A stretch of DNA of 64,000 bases from Rhodopseudomonas sp. P2A-2r (GTDB lineage: Bacteria; Pseudomonadota; Alphaproteobacteria; Rhizobiales; Xanthobacteraceae), in the NCBI RefSeq assembly GCF_026015985.1, contig NZ_CP110389.1, positions 744,001 to 808,000 on the forward strand, in the 5' to 3' direction. Of the stretch, positions 62,812 to 64,000 are shown piece after piece. The translations under genes were made by a program, and so were the position numbers. Every line of letters begins with the position of its first letter. Position 1 is the first letter of the stretch. Below the pieces are notes generated by a model, which did no database searches, was not told the origin of the DNA, and saw nothing but the letters and a program-made list of their open reading frames with translations.

Positions 62812-64000
62812 ATGAACATCATGAACGTCGACTACAGCACCAAGATTCCCAACAATGTGAATCTCACCGAGGATCGGCAGGTACTCAAGGCGCTCGAGGG
62901 CTGGCACCCGGGCTATCTCGACTGGTGGAACGACATGGGGCCGGAGGGTTTCCAGGAGTCGCTGGTCTATCTGCGGACGGCTGTATCGGTCGATCCGAAA
63001 GGCTGGGCCAAGTTCGACTACGTCAGGATGCCGGAATATCGCTGGGGCGTGCTGTTGGCGCCGCAGGACACCGAGCGCAAGGTGAACTTCGGCGAACATA
63101 TGGGCGAACCTGCCTGGCAGGAAGTCCCCGGCGAATACCGCGCGATGCTGCGCCGGCTGGTGGTGATCCAGGGCGACACCGAGCCCGCATCGGTCGAGCA
63201 ACAGCGCCATCTGGGGAAAACGGCGCCGTCGCTTTACGACATGCGCAACCTGTTCCAGGTCAATGTCGAGGAAGGCCGTCATTTGTGGGCGATGGTCTAT
63301 CTGTTGCAGAAATATTTTGGCCGCGACGGCCGCGAGGAAGCCGACGACCTGCTGCGTCGCCGTTCGGGCGATGCCGACGCGCCGCGTATGCTCGGGGCCT
63401 TCAACGAGGCGACGCCGGATTGGCTGTCATTCTTCATGTTCACCTTCTTCACCGACCGCGACGGCAAGATGCAGCTCGAAAGCCTGGCCCAGTCCGGCTT
63501 CGATCCGCTATCGCGCACCTGCCGTTTCATGCTGACGGAGGAGGCGCACCACATGTTCGTCGGCGAGACCGGCGTCGGCCGCGTGTTGCAGCGAACCTGC
63601 GAGGCGATGAAGGCGGCAGGAATCGAAGATCCCAACGCTATCGAAAAGGTGCGTGCGCTCGGTGTCATCGATCTGCCCACCATCCAGAAGAAGATCAATC
63701 TGCATTACTCCCTGTCGCTCGACCTGTTCGGTTCCGAAGTGTCAACCAATGCTGCGAATTTCTACAATTCCGGATTGAAGGGGCGGTTTCAGGAAACCAA
63801 GATCGAGGACGATCACCGGCTCACCAACGACATCTATCAGGTCCTCAAGTTTGTCGACGGCGAGATCAAGCTGGTCGATGAGCCGGCTCTCACCGCGCTG
63901 AACATGCGGCTGCGCGATGACTACACGGCCGATTGTGCCAAGGGCGTCGAACGCTGGAACAAGATCATCGAGAAGGCAGGCGTCAATTTCCGTTTCGAAC
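62812..64000 (+). CDS. boxB: Benzoyl-CoA 2,3-epoxidase subunit BoxB, 3' end outside window
   Basis: The first 396 residues are present from ATG 62812 (GGGAG upstream), without interruption; full BoxB is ~475 aa. Di-iron ligands are recognisable as Glu124 (QGDTEP), Glu154 and His157 (NVEEGRHLW), Asp215 (TDRDGK), Glu244 and His247 (LTEEAHHM). Each is offset by four from those known for Aromatoleum evansii BoxB. With BoxA, its reductase (presumably downstream), it epoxidises benzoyl-CoA using oxygen. Confidence 0.95.
   Translation, partial: MNIMNVDYSTKIPNNVNLTEDRQVLKALEGWHPGYLDWWNDMGPEGFQESLVYLRTAVSVDPKGWAKFDYVRMPEYRWGVLLAPQDTERKVNFGEHMGEPAWQEVPGEYRAMLRRLVVIQGDTEPASVEQQRHLGKTAPSLYDMRNLFQVNVEEGRHLWAMVYLLQKYFGRDGREEADDLLRRRSGDADAPRMLGAFNEATPDWLSFFMFTFFTDRDGKMQLESLAQSGFDPLSRTCRFMLTEEAHHMFVGETGVGRVLQRTCEAMKAAGIEDPNAIEKVRALGVIDLPTIQKKINLHYSLSLDLFGSEVSTNAANFYNSGLKGRFQETKIEDDHRLTNDIYQVLKFVDGEIKLVDEPALTALNMRLRDDYTADCAKGVERWNKIIEKAGVNFRFE

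Noticed and set aside
1..64000. tRNA, rRNA or CRISPR features
   Set aside because: No cloverleaf-like stretches, rRNA-like sequence or regularly spaced repeats were noticed on either strand.

Overview
The window is GC-rich, densely packed chromosomal DNA. It is most likely from an alphaproteobacterium of the Bradyrhizobium/Rhodopseudomonas group. The reasons are many ABC importers of the nitrate/sulfonate and branched-chain amino acid types, FixJ-like and HWE-type signalling proteins, a Bug/TctC receptor, and an aerobic benzoyl-CoA (box) cluster run by a BzdR/BoxR-type regulator. No rRNA, tRNA, CRISPR array or complete insertion sequence was seen.

Layout. (1) 1-6.5 kb: end of a trypsin-like protein, a winged-helix regulator, and a divergent autotransporter. 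(2) 6.9-9.8 kb: LysR regulator divergent from a TctC-type receptor and a methyltransferase. A 111-bp MITE-like element lies at 9882-9992. (3) 10.5-28.7 kb: a catabolic island. It holds three sets of SsuA/TauA-like receptors with permeases (only two ATPases), an M20 deacylase, an amidase, TauE-like and YeiH-like anion exporters, an AprA-like flavoprotein with a 2[4Fe-4S] ferredoxin and a HEAT-repeat protein, a DUF971 protein and two Crp/Fnr regulators. A palindrome close to GCAATTAATTGC recurs upstream of its transcription units. This is the best candidate for an undescribed system, probably import of a sulfur- or nitrogen-containing organic compound, release of its acyl/amide part, and handling and export of sulfite/sulfate. 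(4) 29.5-41 kb: a haloperoxidase-like hydrolase with a divergent AraC regulator, a kinase/kinase/FixJ-like signalling operon, then an operon of isochorismatase-like hydrolase, XapX protein, YtcJ-like amidohydrolase, DoxX protein and MFS transporter. A 16-bp CTAG...CTAG palindrome precedes both the hydrolase/AraC pair and this operon. (5) 41.4-51.5 kb: an amide operon: AmiC-like sensor, AmiR-like antiterminator, five-gene Urt/Fmd-type importer, formamidase, tandem nitrilase and SDR, preceded by a terminator hairpin just upstream of the first ATG. (6) 51.8-64 kb: benzoate uptake and the box pathway: five-gene ABC importer, BoxR with a small partner, benzoate-CoA ligase, hydrolase, DUF309 protein, boxC, and boxB (cut by the window end). 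TGCA-type operators lie upstream of the importer and boxC, and a related palindrome lies upstream of the ligase.

A caution on sequence quality: seven breaks in otherwise convincing genes were found (near 127, 3450, 3983, 29558, 34832, 58590 and 59848). Every one is repaired by adding one G or C, and six of the seven lie in runs of three or more. This looks like systematic single-base deletion in the assembly, so these genes are annotated as intact but mis-called rather than as decayed. True decay is more likely for the kinase fragment at 31727-32113 and the VOC-like fragment at 40740-40985.
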